DNA from: Bifidobacteriaceae bacterium
GTDB lineage: Bacteria; Actinomycetota; Actinomycetes; Actinomycetales; WQXJ01
DNA length: 36,506 nt
NCBI GenBank assembly: GCA_031268215.1
Contig: JAIRXP010000082.1
Span: 1 to 36,506, forward strand
Direction: 5' to 3'
Part shown: piece after piece, positions 8,347 through 16,349 of the stretch
How positions within the stretch are numbered: the stretch's first letter is position 1
How the letters are laid out: every line of letters begins with the position of its first letter
Translations under genes and position numbers: made by a program
Notes under the pieces: generated by a model
Told to the model about the DNA's origin: nothing
The model's input: only the letters and a program-made list of their open reading frames with translations
The model's database searches: none

Positions 8347-9000
8347 TCACCTGGGGGCGTGCCGCAGGGCCCAGTGGTACATGGCGATGGCGGCGGCGGC
8401 CGCAGCGTTGACGGACCGGGTAGAACCATATTGCGTGATCGCGTAAATGGCGCTGGACGCGGCGAGGGCCCGCTCGGTCAAGCCCGGGCCCTCTTGCCCA
8501 AAGAGAAGCACGCACCGCTCAGGCAGTTCCGCGGCCTCCAGCGGCGATGAGCCAGGCACGTTATCAATCGCGATCAGCGCCAAGTCCCTGGCGACAGCCC
8601 AGGCTGCCAAGGCCGCCGCATCGCCATGGTGCGCCACATTAAGATAGCGGTCGGTGACCATGGCGCCACGCCGGTTCCAGCGTCTCTTGCCAACAATATG
8701 GACGCCCTGCGCGCCAAAGGCGTTGGCGGTGCGCACAATTGCACCAATATTGAAGTCGTGTTCCCAGTTCTCAACCGCCACATGAAATGGGTTGGCCCGC
8801 GCCGCTAAGTCCGCCCGGATAGCAGATTCAGTCCAATAGCGGTACCGGTCTACCACGTTGCGCCGGTCGCCGGTCGCCAGCAACGCCGGATCGTATCGTT
8901 CGTGGTCCGGCCAGTCCCCTACCCAGGGACCCACCCCCACGGCAGGTGGCTCAGGCGGGGGGCCAGCGGCAGAATCCGGGAGGGTAGGACGGTCAACCAC
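8347..9000 (-). CDS. TrmH/SpoU-family RNA 2'-O-methyltransferase
   Basis: This is an SPOUT methyltransferase of about 217 residues that uses S-adenosylmethionine to methylate ribose in tRNA or rRNA. The three family motifs are present in order: motif 1 NIGAIVRTANAFG, motif 2 LLFGQEGPGLTERAL and motif 3 GSTRSVNAAAAAAIAMY, which form the trefoil knot. The N-terminal 25 residues are proline-rich and poorly constrained. GTG 9000 is preferred because TACGGT sits 7 nt upstream; GTG 9009 would add three residues. It is divergent from the DedA gene with nearly overlapping -10 elements. The RNA target is unknown. Confidence 0.85.
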   Translation of the reverse strand: MVDRPTLPDSAAGPPPEPPAVGVGPWVGDWPDHERYDPALLATGDRRNVVDRYRYWTESAIRADLAARANPFHVAVENWEHDFNIGAIVRTANAFGAQGVHIVGKRRWNRRGAMVTDRYLNVAHHGDAAALAAWAVARDLALIAIDNVPGSSPLEAAELPERCVLLFGQEGPGLTERALAASSAIYAITQYGSTRSVNAAAAAAIAMYHWALRHAPR

Positions 9001-9007
9001 GGTAGGC

Positions 9008-9017
9008 ACCGTACCCT
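9008..9017. promoter_or_regulatory. Overlapping divergent -10 hexamers (trmH-like / dedA-like)
   Basis: On the plus strand TACCCT (9012-9017) lies 7 nt before GTG 9025. On the minus strand TACGGT (9013-9008) lies 7 nt before GTG 9000. Both fit TAnnnT and predict transcription starting at or next to the start codons. The two hexamers share two base pairs, so the two promoters should compete. No good -35 element is visible on either side. Confidence 0.4.
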
Positions 9018-9024
9018 AGAGGGC

Positions 9025-9705
9025 GTGTCCATACCTCTTTACTTGGCCGATGCCGCCCCCGACGTCCTCGCTCTGCCTGGCTGGATGGATCCCGCTTACC
9101 TGATCGAATCCTTCGTGGCTTGGCTTGGACCGTGGGCTCTTGTTGGCGTTTGTGCCGTCGTGTTCGCGGAGACGGGGCTGATGGTCGGGTTCTTCCTGCC
9201 GGGAGATTCGCTACTGTTCACGCTTGGTGTCTTCATTGGTGCGGGCACCGTGGCAGTTCCTCCGTGGGTAGCTTGCCTGGCGATCGCGCTCAGCGCCGTG
9301 GCCGGCGATCAGACCGGCTATTGGATAGGCCGGGGGCTGGGACCCAAGGTATTCAACAAGCCGGATTCGCGCTTCTTCAAGCAAGAGTACGTCGACAAGA
9401 CCCGCGCCTTCTTCGACAAATACGGCGGCCGGACCATTGTCATGGCCCAGTACGTGCCGATTGTCCGTACCTTCGCGCCGGTGGTCGCGGGGGTGGGCAA
9501 GATGAACTATCGCCATTTCGTTTCCTTCAACCTGGTGGCGGCCTTTTCTTGGGGGATCATCCTGCCGCTAGCTGGAATAGCCTTGGGCCGGTTCAAATGG
9601 GTTGGCGACAACATTGATCTGATCATCATTTTCATTGTGCTGGTCTCGGTCACGCCAATGATCATCGAGTACCTCCGCCATCGCGCCACCCGAAGCGTGC
9701 AGTGA
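9025..9705 (+). CDS. DedA family membrane protein
   Basis: The 226-residue protein has the DedA (SNARE-associated/VTT) pattern. It contains ETGLMVGFFLPGDSLLFTLG near the N-terminal re-entrant region, then GDQTGYWIGRGLG, and the signature YVPIVRTFAPVVAGVGKM, which resembles the family FxRxxPxxRTxxPxxAG motif. DedA proteins act in lipid-carrier or phospholipid translocation and membrane homeostasis. GTG 9025 is chosen because the leaderless hexamer TACCCT lies 7 nt upstream; ATG 9085 is a shorter alternative. The product has about five hydrophobic segments and a basic C-terminus. Confidence 0.88.
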   Translation: MSIPLYLADAAPDVLALPGWMDPAYLIESFVAWLGPWALVGVCAVVFAETGLMVGFFLPGDSLLFTLGVFIGAGTVAVPPWVACLAIALSAVAGDQTGYWIGRGLGPKVFNKPDSRFFKQEYVDKTRAFFDKYGGRTIVMAQYVPIVRTFAPVVAGVGKMNYRHFVSFNLVAAFSWGIILPLAGIALGRFKWVGDNIDLIIIFIVLVSVTPMIIEYLRHRATRSVQ

Positions 9706-9782
9706 CCGGCCGCCAACGCCGCCGTACCGCGCCCCACACCATACAGATACAAGGGGCGGCGAGCCGCGGGTAGCATGGCCGG

Positions 9783-10973
9783 GTGCGCCTATCACGGCGG
9801 TTCGCCAGCCTGGACCCACTCAACGAGGTAGCCCGGGAACGCGCCCGCCTGGAGGCCTCTGGCCACCATTTGACTGACTTGACGGATTCGAATCCGTCCC
9901 ACTTTGGCCTCTTACTCCCAGAGGTCTTGGACGCGGTCGCGGCGGCGGCCCGGCGGGCCGGCGTCTATGAGCCCAGTCCTAAAGGACCAGTGGCGGCCCG
10001 GGAAGCACTGGCAGCGCGGTTTGGCGGCTCGCCGGAGGATTATTGGCTCACCGCCAGCACGTCAGAAGCGTATTCGTGGGTGTTCGCGGCGACCACCGAC
10101 CCAGGCGACGTGGTGGCCGTGCCCGCGCCCGGTTACCCCCTGGTTGAACCGCTCGCCAGGCTGGCTGATCTGCGTACCACTGATTGCCGCTGGCACTACC
10201 TAGAACCGGACGGGTGGTGCGCCGACCCGCTGGGGATTGATCATGCCGCCCGCTTGGGAGCCCGCCTATTCATAGTGATCAATCCGGGGAACCCAACCGG
10301 TGCCTACGTTGACTCCGGAACCACCGGCCAGATCTCGCGAGCCTGCCTGGACACGGGGAGCGGCCTAATAGCGGACGAGGTGTTCAATCCGTTCGGTCTT
10401 GAGGGCACCCCATCCTCGCTGGCTGGCCAACCCGGCACGCTCACGTTCGCGTTCAACGGGCTGTCCAAACTACTTTGCGCCCCGCAGCTCAAACTGAGCT
10501 GGATCCGTCTGTCCGGACCGCCACGCGAACAGGCCCCGATACGGGCCGCCCTGGACCAGATAGCAGATACGTTCCTGCCAGTCAACGCACCGGTCGCGTT
10601 AGCGTTACCAGAACTTCTGGAGTTGTCCGATGCCGTCCTGGCCGTTACCCGCCAGCGCTTGGCCACGAATCTGGCCACCTCCCGGCACCTATTTGAGCAG
10701 CCGCGATACCGGGTCCGGCGCTGCGAGGCCGGTTGGAGCATGATTCTTGACTTGCCCCGGAACTCCGGCAATGACGAACCGACCCTCCCGGATAGCCCAG
10801 ACGGACCGCCTGACCCGCCAGATATCGCCGTTCGCTTGCTGCGCCAAGCCGGACTGGCCGTACACCCGGGCTGGTTTTACGACATCGGCGGCCGCGAAAC
10901 CCTGGTCTTGTCGCTGCTGCCGCCACCGGACCAGTTCGAGGATCAATGCCGCCAGCTCATCGCGGCGCTCTAA
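9783..10973 (+). CDS. PLP-dependent aminotransferase, class I/II
   Basis: The 396-residue fold-type I aminotransferase shows the order expected for the family: substrate/cofactor loop (STSEAYSWVF, about 92-101), PAPGYPL, NPGNPTG (167-173), the PLP-binding aspartate in IADEV (D198) and the Schiff-base lysine in NGLSKLLCAP (K229). The start is GTG 9783 with TAGCAT 6 nt upstream and no Shine-Dalgarno sequence. A proline/aspartate-rich insert (PTLPDSPDGPPDPPD) sits near residue 340. The substrate is not apparent; related enzymes act on alanine, aspartate or branched-chain and aromatic amino acids. Its neighbours give no pathway link. Confidence 0.85.
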   Translation: MRLSRRFASLDPLNEVARERARLEASGHHLTDLTDSNPSHFGLLLPEVLDAVAAAARRAGVYEPSPKGPVAAREALAARFGGSPEDYWLTASTSEAYSWVFAATTDPGDVVAVPAPGYPLVEPLARLADLRTTDCRWHYLEPDGWCADPLGIDHAARLGARLFIVINPGNPTGAYVDSGTTGQISRACLDTGSGLIADEVFNPFGLEGTPSSLAGQPGTLTFAFNGLSKLLCAPQLKLSWIRLSGPPREQAPIRAALDQIADTFLPVNAPVALALPELLELSDAVLAVTRQRLATNLATSRHLFEQPRYRVRRCEAGWSMILDLPRNSGNDEPTLPDSPDGPPDPPDIAVRLLRQAGLAVHPGWFYDIGGRETLVLSLLPPPDQFEDQCRQLIAAL

Positions 10974-11011
10974 TGCCACCCGGGGCGGTTGGCGGCCGGT
11001 CCTTCACCGGC

Positions 11012-11608
11012 CTACAGACCCAGATCCGCCAAACCGAAGAGGTAATGGTAAGGCAGGCCAAGCGCTTCGATCTTGGCGCCCGCGCCAGTCGACCGGTCAA
11101 CGATCACCGCTACCGCCTGGACCGTGGCACCCGCTTCACGCAGGGCTTCAACCGCTTCAATGACTGATCCCCCGGTGGTCGAGGTGTCCTCTACCGCTAC
11201 CACCGCCCTGCCAGCCACGTCCGGCCCTTCGATCCGGCGCTGCAATCCGTGCGCTTTGGCGCCCTTGCGGACCACGAAGGCGTCCAAGTCCAGTCCCCGC
11301 GAGGCGGCGGCGTGGAGCATCGCCGCCGCTACCGGATCCGCGCCCATGGTCAGGCCACCCACCGCCGAATAATCCTCGCCGACAACCAGCCCGCGTTCTT
11401 CTAACAAGTCAAGCAATAAGTGGCCAACCAATGGCGCGGCCCGGTGCTGAAGCGTGACCCGGCGCAGGTCAACGTAATAGTCTGCCTCCCGGCCGGAGGC
11501 CAAGGTGACACGGCCCCGAATGACCGCCAAGTCGGAGACCAACTGGCGTAGTTGCTGGCGGGGATCAAGGGGCATCAAGTCGGCACTGCCCAGACCGGCG
11601 GTGGTCAC
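11012..11608 (-). CDS. pyrE: Orotate phosphoribosyltransferase
   Basis: The 198-residue enzyme transfers ribose-5-phosphate from PRPP to orotate, giving OMP in pyrimidine synthesis. Visible features are the N-terminal VTLASGREADYYVDLR (substrate hood), YSAVGGLTMGADP, the basic flexible loop VRKGAKAHGLQRRIEG and the PRPP motif VVAVEDTSTTGGSVIEA. The start GTG 11608 has GAGG 6-7 nt upstream; ATG 11575 is a possible shorter start. It begins 7 bp after the SDR stop, so the two are co-transcribed. Confidence 0.93.
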   Translation of the reverse strand: MTTAGLGSADLMPLDPRQQLRQLVSDLAVIRGRVTLASGREADYYVDLRRVTLQHRAAPLVGHLLLDLLEERGLVVGEDYSAVGGLTMGADPVAAAMLHAAASRGLDLDAFVVRKGAKAHGLQRRIEGPDVAGRAVVAVEDTSTTGGSVIEAVEALREAGATVQAVAVIVDRSTGAGAKIEALGLPYHYLFGLADLGL

Positions 11609-11615
11609 TGGTCCC

Positions 11616-12374
11616 TCACCGATCCTCCGTCCGGCTCAGTGCCCGGATCAGGAACCGGGGGGTCAAGCGGGCCAGTTGCCCAACCAACGCGTACCGTAAG
11701 GACGGCGTCGAAAGCACAACGCCTTGGCGGACATCGGACAAGGCCCTAGCCACGACATCGGCGGCCGAAAGCCAAACCAGCGAAGGGTAAGACAAACAAT
11801 CAAGCCCAGCCCGGGCGTGGAATTCCGTCCGCGTTAGCCCTGGCAGCAGGGCCGTAGCGGTGACACCGGTACCTTTGAGTTCAACGGCCAAGCTCTCCGT
11901 GAAAGTCTTGACCCAGGCTTTGTCCGCGGAGTAAACGCCGCCCGCCAGATGCGCCGCGACCGAAGAAACGTTGAGGATAGCTCCCCGCCCCCGCTCAACC
12001 ATGGTCCGGGCGGCAGCGTGGGACAGCACCATAACGGCATGGACCATCACCTTTTCCATGCTCACCGAATCCTTGATGGGCGCGTCCAGGAAGGACGGGC
12101 GGACCGCGAAGCCCGCATTGTTGACCAGCAATCCCACAGGTCTGGTCCTGGCCCGCAGCCGAGTCGTAACTCGGCTCAAGTCACGCTCTTTGGCCAAATC
12201 AGCGGGCACCACCTCTACCCGAACCCCCGCCGCGGACCGGATTTTGGCCGCTAGCTGCTGCAAGCGCGCCTCATCGCGCGACACCAGAACTAGATTGTGC
12301 CTGACCGTGGCCAACTGCCATGCGAATTCTTCTCCCAGTCCAGCGCTCGCCCCGGTGATCAGTGCCGTACCCAT
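11616..12374 (-). CDS. Short-chain dehydrogenase/reductase
   Basis: This is a classical SDR of 252 residues. It contains the cofactor motif TGASAGLGEEFA (about 7-18), an NADP-friendly SRDEARL after strand 2, NNAG at the fourth strand, catalytic serine in NVSSVAAH and YSADK as the YxxxK pair. The substrate is unknown. There is no Shine-Dalgarno sequence; TAGTCT lies exactly 6 nt before ATG 12374, so the message is probably leaderless. It is divergent from xthA with a 59-bp gap and overlaps nothing. It leads the pyrE transcript. Confidence 0.87.
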   Translation of the reverse strand: MGTALITGASAGLGEEFAWQLATVRHNLVLVSRDEARLQQLAAKIRSAAGVRVEVVPADLAKERDLSRVTTRLRARTRPVGLLVNNAGFAVRPSFLDAPIKDSVSMEKVMVHAVMVLSHAAARTMVERGRGAILNVSSVAAHLAGGVYSADKAWVKTFTESLAVELKGTGVTATALLPGLTRTEFHARAGLDCLSYPSLVWLSAADVVARALSDVRQGVVLSTPSLRYALVGQLARLTPRFLIRALSRTEDR

Positions 12375-12433
12375 GACACAAGACTACTTGGCCACGCCAA
12401 ACCCGCTGGTTGGCGGTCCCCTAGTGTTGGGCC

Positions 12434-13231
12434 ATGCGAATCGCCACCTGGAATGTCAATTCTCTGCGGGCTCGGCTCGACCGCACCTTGGACTACCTGC
12501 GGCGGCACCAGATCGACGTACTGGCACTGCAAGAGACCAAGGTCGCGGACGCGGCCTTTCCCGACGAGGCCTTCGCCGCCGCCGGCTATCAGGTGGCGCA
12601 TCGCGGGTTCGACCAGTGGAATGGAGTGGCGGTGATCTCGCGGGTCGGGTTAGAAGGCGTGCAAACGGCCTTGCCTCACCAACCGGCCTTCGCCAAGCCT
12701 GGCCAGGAACCGCGGGTTGAGGCCCGGGCGCTTGGCGTTTCTTGCGACGGAATCACGGTCTGGTCGCTTTATGTGCCCCACGGCCGGGCTCAGGCTGATC
12801 CCCATATGGCCTACAAGTTGGCCTTTCTGGACACCTTGGCCGTCGATGCCGCCACCTGGCTGGCCGCCGATCCTTCCGCCCAGATCGCTCTAGTAGGAGA
12901 CTTCAACGTAGCGCCCTTGGACACAGACGTGTGGGATCCGGCCGTATTCAAGGACCTGACTCATACTTCGCCGGCCGAACGGGCCGGCCTGACGGCGCTG
13001 GCCACGGCCGGGTTTAGGGAAGTAACGCGCGAACACCTCCCCGGCGAACACCTCTACACCCAATGGGATTACCAGAAGCTCCGTTTCCCGAAGAACCAGG
13101 GCATGCGCATCGATTTCGCTTTCTGTTCGCCCGCTTTAGCGGACCGCGTGACAGGTGTTGAAATGGTGCGGGATGAACGCAAGGGCTCCGGCGCTTCCGA
13201 TCACGTCCCAGTTGAACTCATCATTGAGTGA
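12434..13231 (+). CDS. xthA: Exodeoxyribonuclease III
   Basis: The 265-residue AP endonuclease/3'-5' exonuclease acts in base-excision repair. Active-site residues match the ExoIII/APE family: N7 (ATWNVNS), E34 (LQETK), Y113 (WSLYVPHG), D156 and N158 (GDFNVAP), the RIDFAF segment, and D256-H257 in GASDHVPV. The length matches E. coli XthA (268). TAGTGT is 6 nt before ATG 12434 and no Shine-Dalgarno sequence is present. A strong GC hairpin 20 bp after the stop is a likely terminator. Confidence 0.94.
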   Translation: MRIATWNVNSLRARLDRTLDYLRRHQIDVLALQETKVADAAFPDEAFAAAGYQVAHRGFDQWNGVAVISRVGLEGVQTALPHQPAFAKPGQEPRVEARALGVSCDGITVWSLYVPHGRAQADPHMAYKLAFLDTLAVDAATWLAADPSAQIALVGDFNVAPLDTDVWDPAVFKDLTHTSPAERAGLTALATAGFREVTREHLPGEHLYTQWDYQKLRFPKNQGMRIDFAFCSPALADRVTGVEMVRDERKGSGASDHVPVELIIE

Positions 13232-13250
13232 CCAATCAGCCTGGCCACTG

Positions 13251-13274
13251 CCGGTGCGGCATTCGCCGCACCGG
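13251..13274 (+). terminator. GC-rich hairpin after xthA
   Basis: CCGGTGCGGC (13251-13260) and GCCGCACCGG (13265-13274) are perfect 10-bp arms with the loop ATTC, 20 bp past the xthA stop. There is no T-run, which is common for actinobacterial terminators, so efficiency is uncertain. Confidence 0.55.
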
Positions 13275-13363
13275 TCAACGACTAACGAGTTCCGCTGGTG
13301 GCTTCAGAGCACCAAGCGGCTTTGGGCAAGCGGTTCTGGGCGGGGGGCCGCTAACCTTGGATT

Positions 13364-13996
13364 ATGGCATTGACCGCCAACTCGGCCGCGCCCTCGGGTG
13401 TCACCCCTGGTCCCCCACGCTTGACACTGCCTTCCAGCCCGTTCGGGATTGGTTCATTGGCTCCCTTCGCGTTGGGCTCATACCAAATGAGCATTCGGGA
13501 TGGCATGGCCCTTGAGGCCCCGGCGTTGGATTCCCCTGCGCCAGTGCCTACTCCCGCCGGGTACGCTCCGGCACCAGTGCCTGCTCCCGCCGGGTACGCT
13601 CCGGCACCAATGTCTGGCCCCGTTGGGTACGCTCCGCCGGCCTACCCGCAACAGCCCGTTCACGCCTATCCGCAATACGCCCCGCCGCCGCCCGGCTGGG
13701 CCGCGCCGGCGAACAATCCTCAATTCCGGGGCAGCCCGTTCAGCTACCCAGCTCAAACCCAGATCTGGGCCCAACAGGCCCATCAAGCTGCCCGGAACGG
13801 GCCGCACATCCCACCGCCTCCACGAACCAACACCTCACGGTTGGGAGCGCCAAGCCCCGTGGACCCCCGGACCGGCTGGGCTGGACCGGGCAACCGATCC
13901 GGTCCCCGGCCACGGCGCCGGACCTTGTCCTGGACGGTGATTGGCTGGGTGGCCTTCTTGCTCGCGGTGCAGATTTTGATGCTCCTGCGCGGCTAA
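13364..13996 (+). CDS. Proline-rich tail-anchored membrane protein
   Basis: This is a 210-residue protein of unknown function. Residues 1-175 are low-complexity and rich in Pro, Ala, Gly, Tyr and Gln, with tandem PAGYAPAPVP-like units (about 60-90) and YPQ/YAP motifs. A basic stretch (RPRRR) precedes a single C-terminal membrane helix (about 188-207, SWTVIGWVAFLLAVQILMLL), so the bulk should face the cytoplasm. Similar architecture occurs in actinobacterial proteins near the membrane, but I recognise no domain. TAACCT stands 6 nt before ATG 13364; the internal ATG at 13484 is an alternative start. Confidence 0.65.
   Translation: MALTANSAAPSGVTPGPPRLTLPSSPFGIGSLAPFALGSYQMSIRDGMALEAPALDSPAPVPTPAGYAPAPVPAPAGYAPAPMSGPVGYAPPAYPQQPVHAYPQYAPPPPGWAAPANNPQFRGSPFSYPAQTQIWAQQAHQAARNGPHIPPPPRTNTSRLGAPSPVDPRTGWAGPGNRSGPRPRRRTLSWTVIGWVAFLLAVQILMLLRG
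13541..13639 (+). repeat. Three tandem 33-bp units inside the proline-rich gene
   Basis: Units at 13541-13573, 13574-13606 and 13607-13639 each begin CCAGTG/CCAATG and end near GGGTACGCTCCG. The first two are almost identical and the third has diverged. The unit is 11 codons, so copy-number change keeps the frame and lengthens or shortens the PxPAGYAPA region. Confidence 0.75.
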
Positions 13997-14020
13997 GGAA
14001 CGCTCGCGGGCATAAGAATG

Positions 14021-14052
14021 GCGCCGGGTCCATCGGGGGGAGGAACCGGCGC
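14021..14052 (+). terminator. GC hairpin after the proline-rich gene
   Basis: GCGCCGG (14021-14027) pairs with CCGGCGC (14046-14052), and part of the loop (TCC/GGA) can extend the stem past one mismatch. It lies 25 bp after the stop at 13996. It has no T-run. Confidence 0.4.
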
Positions 14053-14118
14053 CGCAACTAGAGTTCCACAAGTTTGGGCTCCTGCACAGTTTTGCCGTGG
14101 GTAAGAGTACTCATTGGG

Positions 14119-14134
14119 TGAGCATTTTTGCTCA
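14119..14134. terminator. AT-rich hairpin with T-tract between convergent genes
   Basis: TGAGCA-TTTT-TGCTCA is followed by TTTTC on the plus strand, with A-rich sequence for the reverse direction. It lies between the ends of the plus-strand proline-rich gene and the minus-strand upp and may terminate transcription of either. The 6-bp stem is weak. Confidence 0.4.
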
Positions 14135-14185
14135 TTTTCGGCGTGTCCGAATTGACATCGCGCGGCCACCATACAGCCGGCGCCC

Positions 14186-14821
14186 TCACACAATTCCATA
14201 CAACCGGTCACCGGCATCGCCCAGGCCGGGGACTATGTAGCCTTTCTCATTCAATCGTTCGTCAACGGCGGCCGTGACAATCGTGATGCCGCCACGACTC
14301 CCCAACGCCAGATCCGCCGCTGCCAAGCCCTCCGGCGCACACAGAATACAAATCGCCGTCACGTCCTTGGCGCCACGCTCAAGCAAGTATTCGATCGAAG
14401 CGATCAACGTTCCGCCCGTCGCCAACATTGGATCCAACACAAAACACTGCCGACCAGACAAGTCATCCGGCAACCGATTCGCGTAGGTGATGGCCTGGAG
14501 CGTCTCCTCATCACGCTGAAGACCCAGGAACCCGACCTCCGCCGTAGGGACCAGCCGGGACATGCCGTCCAGCATGCCCAATCCGGCCCGGAGAATCGGC
14601 ACCACGATTGGCCGAGGCCGCGACAGCTCCACTCCCACCATGGGCGCCACCGGCGTGTCAATCGCATGGTCGTGAACGGCGATCTGGCGGGTGGCCTCAT
14701 AGGCCAGCAACGTCACCAACTCCGCCACCAGAGCGCGGAAAGTGGGCGAAGGGGTGTCCCTGTCCCGCAATACGGTCAGCTTATGTGCGATCAGAGGATG
14801 ATCGGCGATGTGTACCCGCAT
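14186..14821 (-). CDS. upp: Uracil phosphoribosyltransferase
   Basis: The 211-residue enzyme makes UMP from uracil and PRPP in pyrimidine salvage. It shows [14 protein letters not shown] (about 75-88), the PRPP-binding segment [19 protein letters not shown] (about 127-145), and the C-terminal uracil-binding region GDAGDRLYG. The length matches bacterial Upp (208). TAGGTT is 6 nt before ATG 14821. It is divergent from tadA with 46 bp between starts. The uracil permease at 25737 would supply its substrate. Confidence 0.95.
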   Translation of the reverse strand: MRVHIADHPLIAHKLTVLRDRDTPSPTFRALVAELVTLLAYEATRQIAVHDHAIDTPVAPMVGVELSRPRPIVVPILRAGLGMLDGMSRLVPTAEVGFLGLQRDEETLQAITYANRLPDDLSGRQCFVLDPMLATGGTLIASIEYLLERGAKDVTAICILCAPEGLAAADLALGSRGGITIVTAAVDERLNEKGYIVPGLGDAGDRLYGIV

Positions 14822-14867
14822 AGTTCCAACCTACTGGCGCCCAGGGTCCACCCGTCACAATGGAAGG

Positions 14868-15347
14868 ATGCGGACGCCCGCCCAGACCTGGGAACCCCTG
14901 ATGCGCCAAGCCCTCGCCTTGGCGACCGATTCCGCCCGCCTGAGCGAAGACGTTCCAGTAGGCGCCGTCGTAGTTGGGCCAGACGGCTCGGTCATCGCTT
15001 CGGGAGCCAACGGCCGCGAACGCCACCAGGACCCCACAGCGCACGCGGAGATCGTAGCCCTGAGGGCGGCATCGGCGGCACTGGGACGCTGGCGGCTGGA
15101 CGGCTGCTCCCTGATCGTTACCCTGGAGCCCTGCGCAATGTGCGCTGGGGCCCTCATCGCAGCGCGCCTGGACCGGGTGGTCTTTGGCGCCTGGGATGAC
15201 AAAGCGGGAGCTTGCGGATCCGTCTGGGACCTACCACGCGACCGCGCTTGCCTCCACCGGCCGGAGGTCTTGGGCGGCGTTCTGGCCGTCCCCTGCGCGG
15301 AGCGACTCGCCGCGTTCTTCGCCGATCGCCGGGTCCGCGCGGACTGA
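14868..15347 (+). CDS. tadA: tRNA-specific adenosine deaminase
   Basis: The 159-residue cytidine-deaminase-fold zinc enzyme converts A34 to inosine in tRNA-Arg(ACG). The HAE zinc/proton-shuttle motif is at H59-E61 and PCAMC supplies the two zinc cysteines (C89, C92). VPVGAVVV and MCAGALI are also typical. ATG 14868 has CACAAT 6 nt upstream. ATG 14901 is an alternative but would remove part of the first helix. The gene sits directly before tRNA-Ser(CGA), an order I recall as common in actinobacteria. Confidence 0.92.
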   Translation: MRTPAQTWEPLMRQALALATDSARLSEDVPVGAVVVGPDGSVIASGANGRERHQDPTAHAEIVALRAASAALGRWRLDGCSLIVTLEPCAMCAGALIAARLDRVVFGAWDDKAGACGSVWDLPRDRACLHRPEVLGGVLAVPCAERLAAFFADRRVRAD

Positions 15348-15400
15348 GCGCCGCCCCAGGCCGACACGCGCGACCGCACTCAGCTGGTACTCTTTCCGGC

Positions 15401-15487
15401 GGTGGCGTGTCCGAGCGGCCTAAGGAGCACGCCTCGAAAGCGTGTGTGGGGGTAACTCCACCGCGGGTTCAAATCCCGCCGCCACCG
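15401..15487 (+). tRNA. tRNA-Ser (anticodon CGA)
   Basis: This is an 87-nt class II tRNA. The acceptor GGTGGCG pairs with CGCCACC and the discriminator is G. The anticodon loop has CGA at 15435-15437, a long variable arm (GTGGGGGTAACTCCAC region) follows, and the T-arm is GCGGG-TTCAAAT-CCCGC. CCA is not encoded. Confidence 0.96.
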
Positions 15488-15711
15488 CTCTTAGGAAATG
15501 GCCTCTGACCTGCGAAGGAACCGTCTCTGGCCGGGTCTTGGCGCGGCATCGTGCCCTCCCCGTGCCCCGCGAAACGACGCTCTGCGCCGCCTCGCTGCCT
15601 GGTGAAACGCACAGACCGCCTATATGCCGGGCCGTCCGGGCTTCCTCGTGGGGCACGAGAAATGCCGTTGTCGCCTGCCCTGGGCTTGGCGGCTCCAGTA
15701 GACTGGCACAC

Positions 15712-15936
15712 ATGGTCCCGAAGGCAATCATGGACGAGGCGCTGGCGCTCGACGATTACGAGAAACTCAAACTGATCGACGCCCTGCAACGCTCCCTGGA
15801 CCCCAGCCTCGATGACGAGATCAGCCCCGAAGAAGCAGCCCTCGTGGATGAGAGGATGGCCGACTTCCGCGCCAATCCCGAGGAAGGCATCCCCTTCGAG
15901 GAAGTCATTGCTGAGATGCGGTCGCTGCTGGCGTGA
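15712..15936 (+). CDS. Antitoxin of a ParE/RelE-type pair
   Basis: This is a 74-residue acidic protein with the pattern of the 'addiction module component' antitoxins (TIGR02574-like): a short helical start with LDDYEKLKLIDALQRSL, an acidic middle and a C-terminal helix around VIAEMRSLLA that should wrap the toxin. TAGACT lies 7 nt before ATG 15712, again a leaderless pattern. Its stop overlaps the toxin start (GTGA at 15933-15936), so the two are translationally coupled. The pair sits 225 bp downstream of tRNA-Ser. Confidence 0.8.
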   Translation: MVPKAIMDEALALDDYEKLKLIDALQRSLDPSLDDEISPEEAALVDERMADFRANPEEGIPFEEVIAEMRSLLA

Positions 15937-16244
15937 CGCACCCAGTGCGCTTTCGCGCTGACGCGCGGCGCGACATGCTCCAGGCCACGCGTTGGTTGAA
16001 GGACATCGCAGCCGATCAAGCGCGCCGGTTCACCGACGACGCTCACACGACGGCCGAGGCGCTCGGCGCTTTCCCCGAGGCGCATCCCGTCCTGCGGGGT
16101 GACGCTCGCAGGGTCGCTCTAGGTGTCTTCAAATACCACCTCTGGTACACAATCGAGGACGGCACTGTTTGGATCGTGGCCGTTGTCCATCAGAGCCGGG
16201 GGCCGGACTATCTGAAACGGCGGATCGGCAAGACCCAGAAGTGA
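15933..16244 (+). CDS. RelE/ParE superfamily toxin
   Basis: The 103-residue basic protein has the ParE-like layout. Two N-terminal helices begin VRFRADARRDMLQATRWLKDI, followed by a beta-sheet with GVFKYHLWYTIEDGTVWIVAVVHQSRGPDYLKRRI. The VVHQSRxPxYxxxR ending is typical of ParE toxins of this clade. ParE proteins poison DNA gyrase whereas RelE proteins cleave mRNA; sequence alone does not settle which applies. Its GTG start overlaps the antitoxin stop. Confidence 0.82.
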   Translation: MTHPVRFRADARRDMLQATRWLKDIAADQARRFTDDAHTTAEALGAFPEAHPVLRGDARRVALGVFKYHLWYTIEDGTVWIVAVVHQSRGPDYLKRRIGKTQK

Positions 16245-16349
16245 CGGTAGCCTTCAGTTCCGGCCCGTGACCCGTGCCGTTACTGGCCCGTTGGCGATTG
16301 CCCCTAGGATTAGGGACAGATCAGCGACAACGCCTGAGGAGCCACAATC

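Noticed and set aside
13993..14217. 74-codon cysteine-containing frame on the minus strand downstream of upp
   Set aside because: It overlaps the end of upp in another frame, has no ribosome-binding site and covers the terminator hairpin.
15488..15711. SRP RNA gene expected near tadA/tRNA-Ser in some actinobacteria
   Set aside because: The conserved GGTCAGG...GGAAGG...GCAGC core is not present here.
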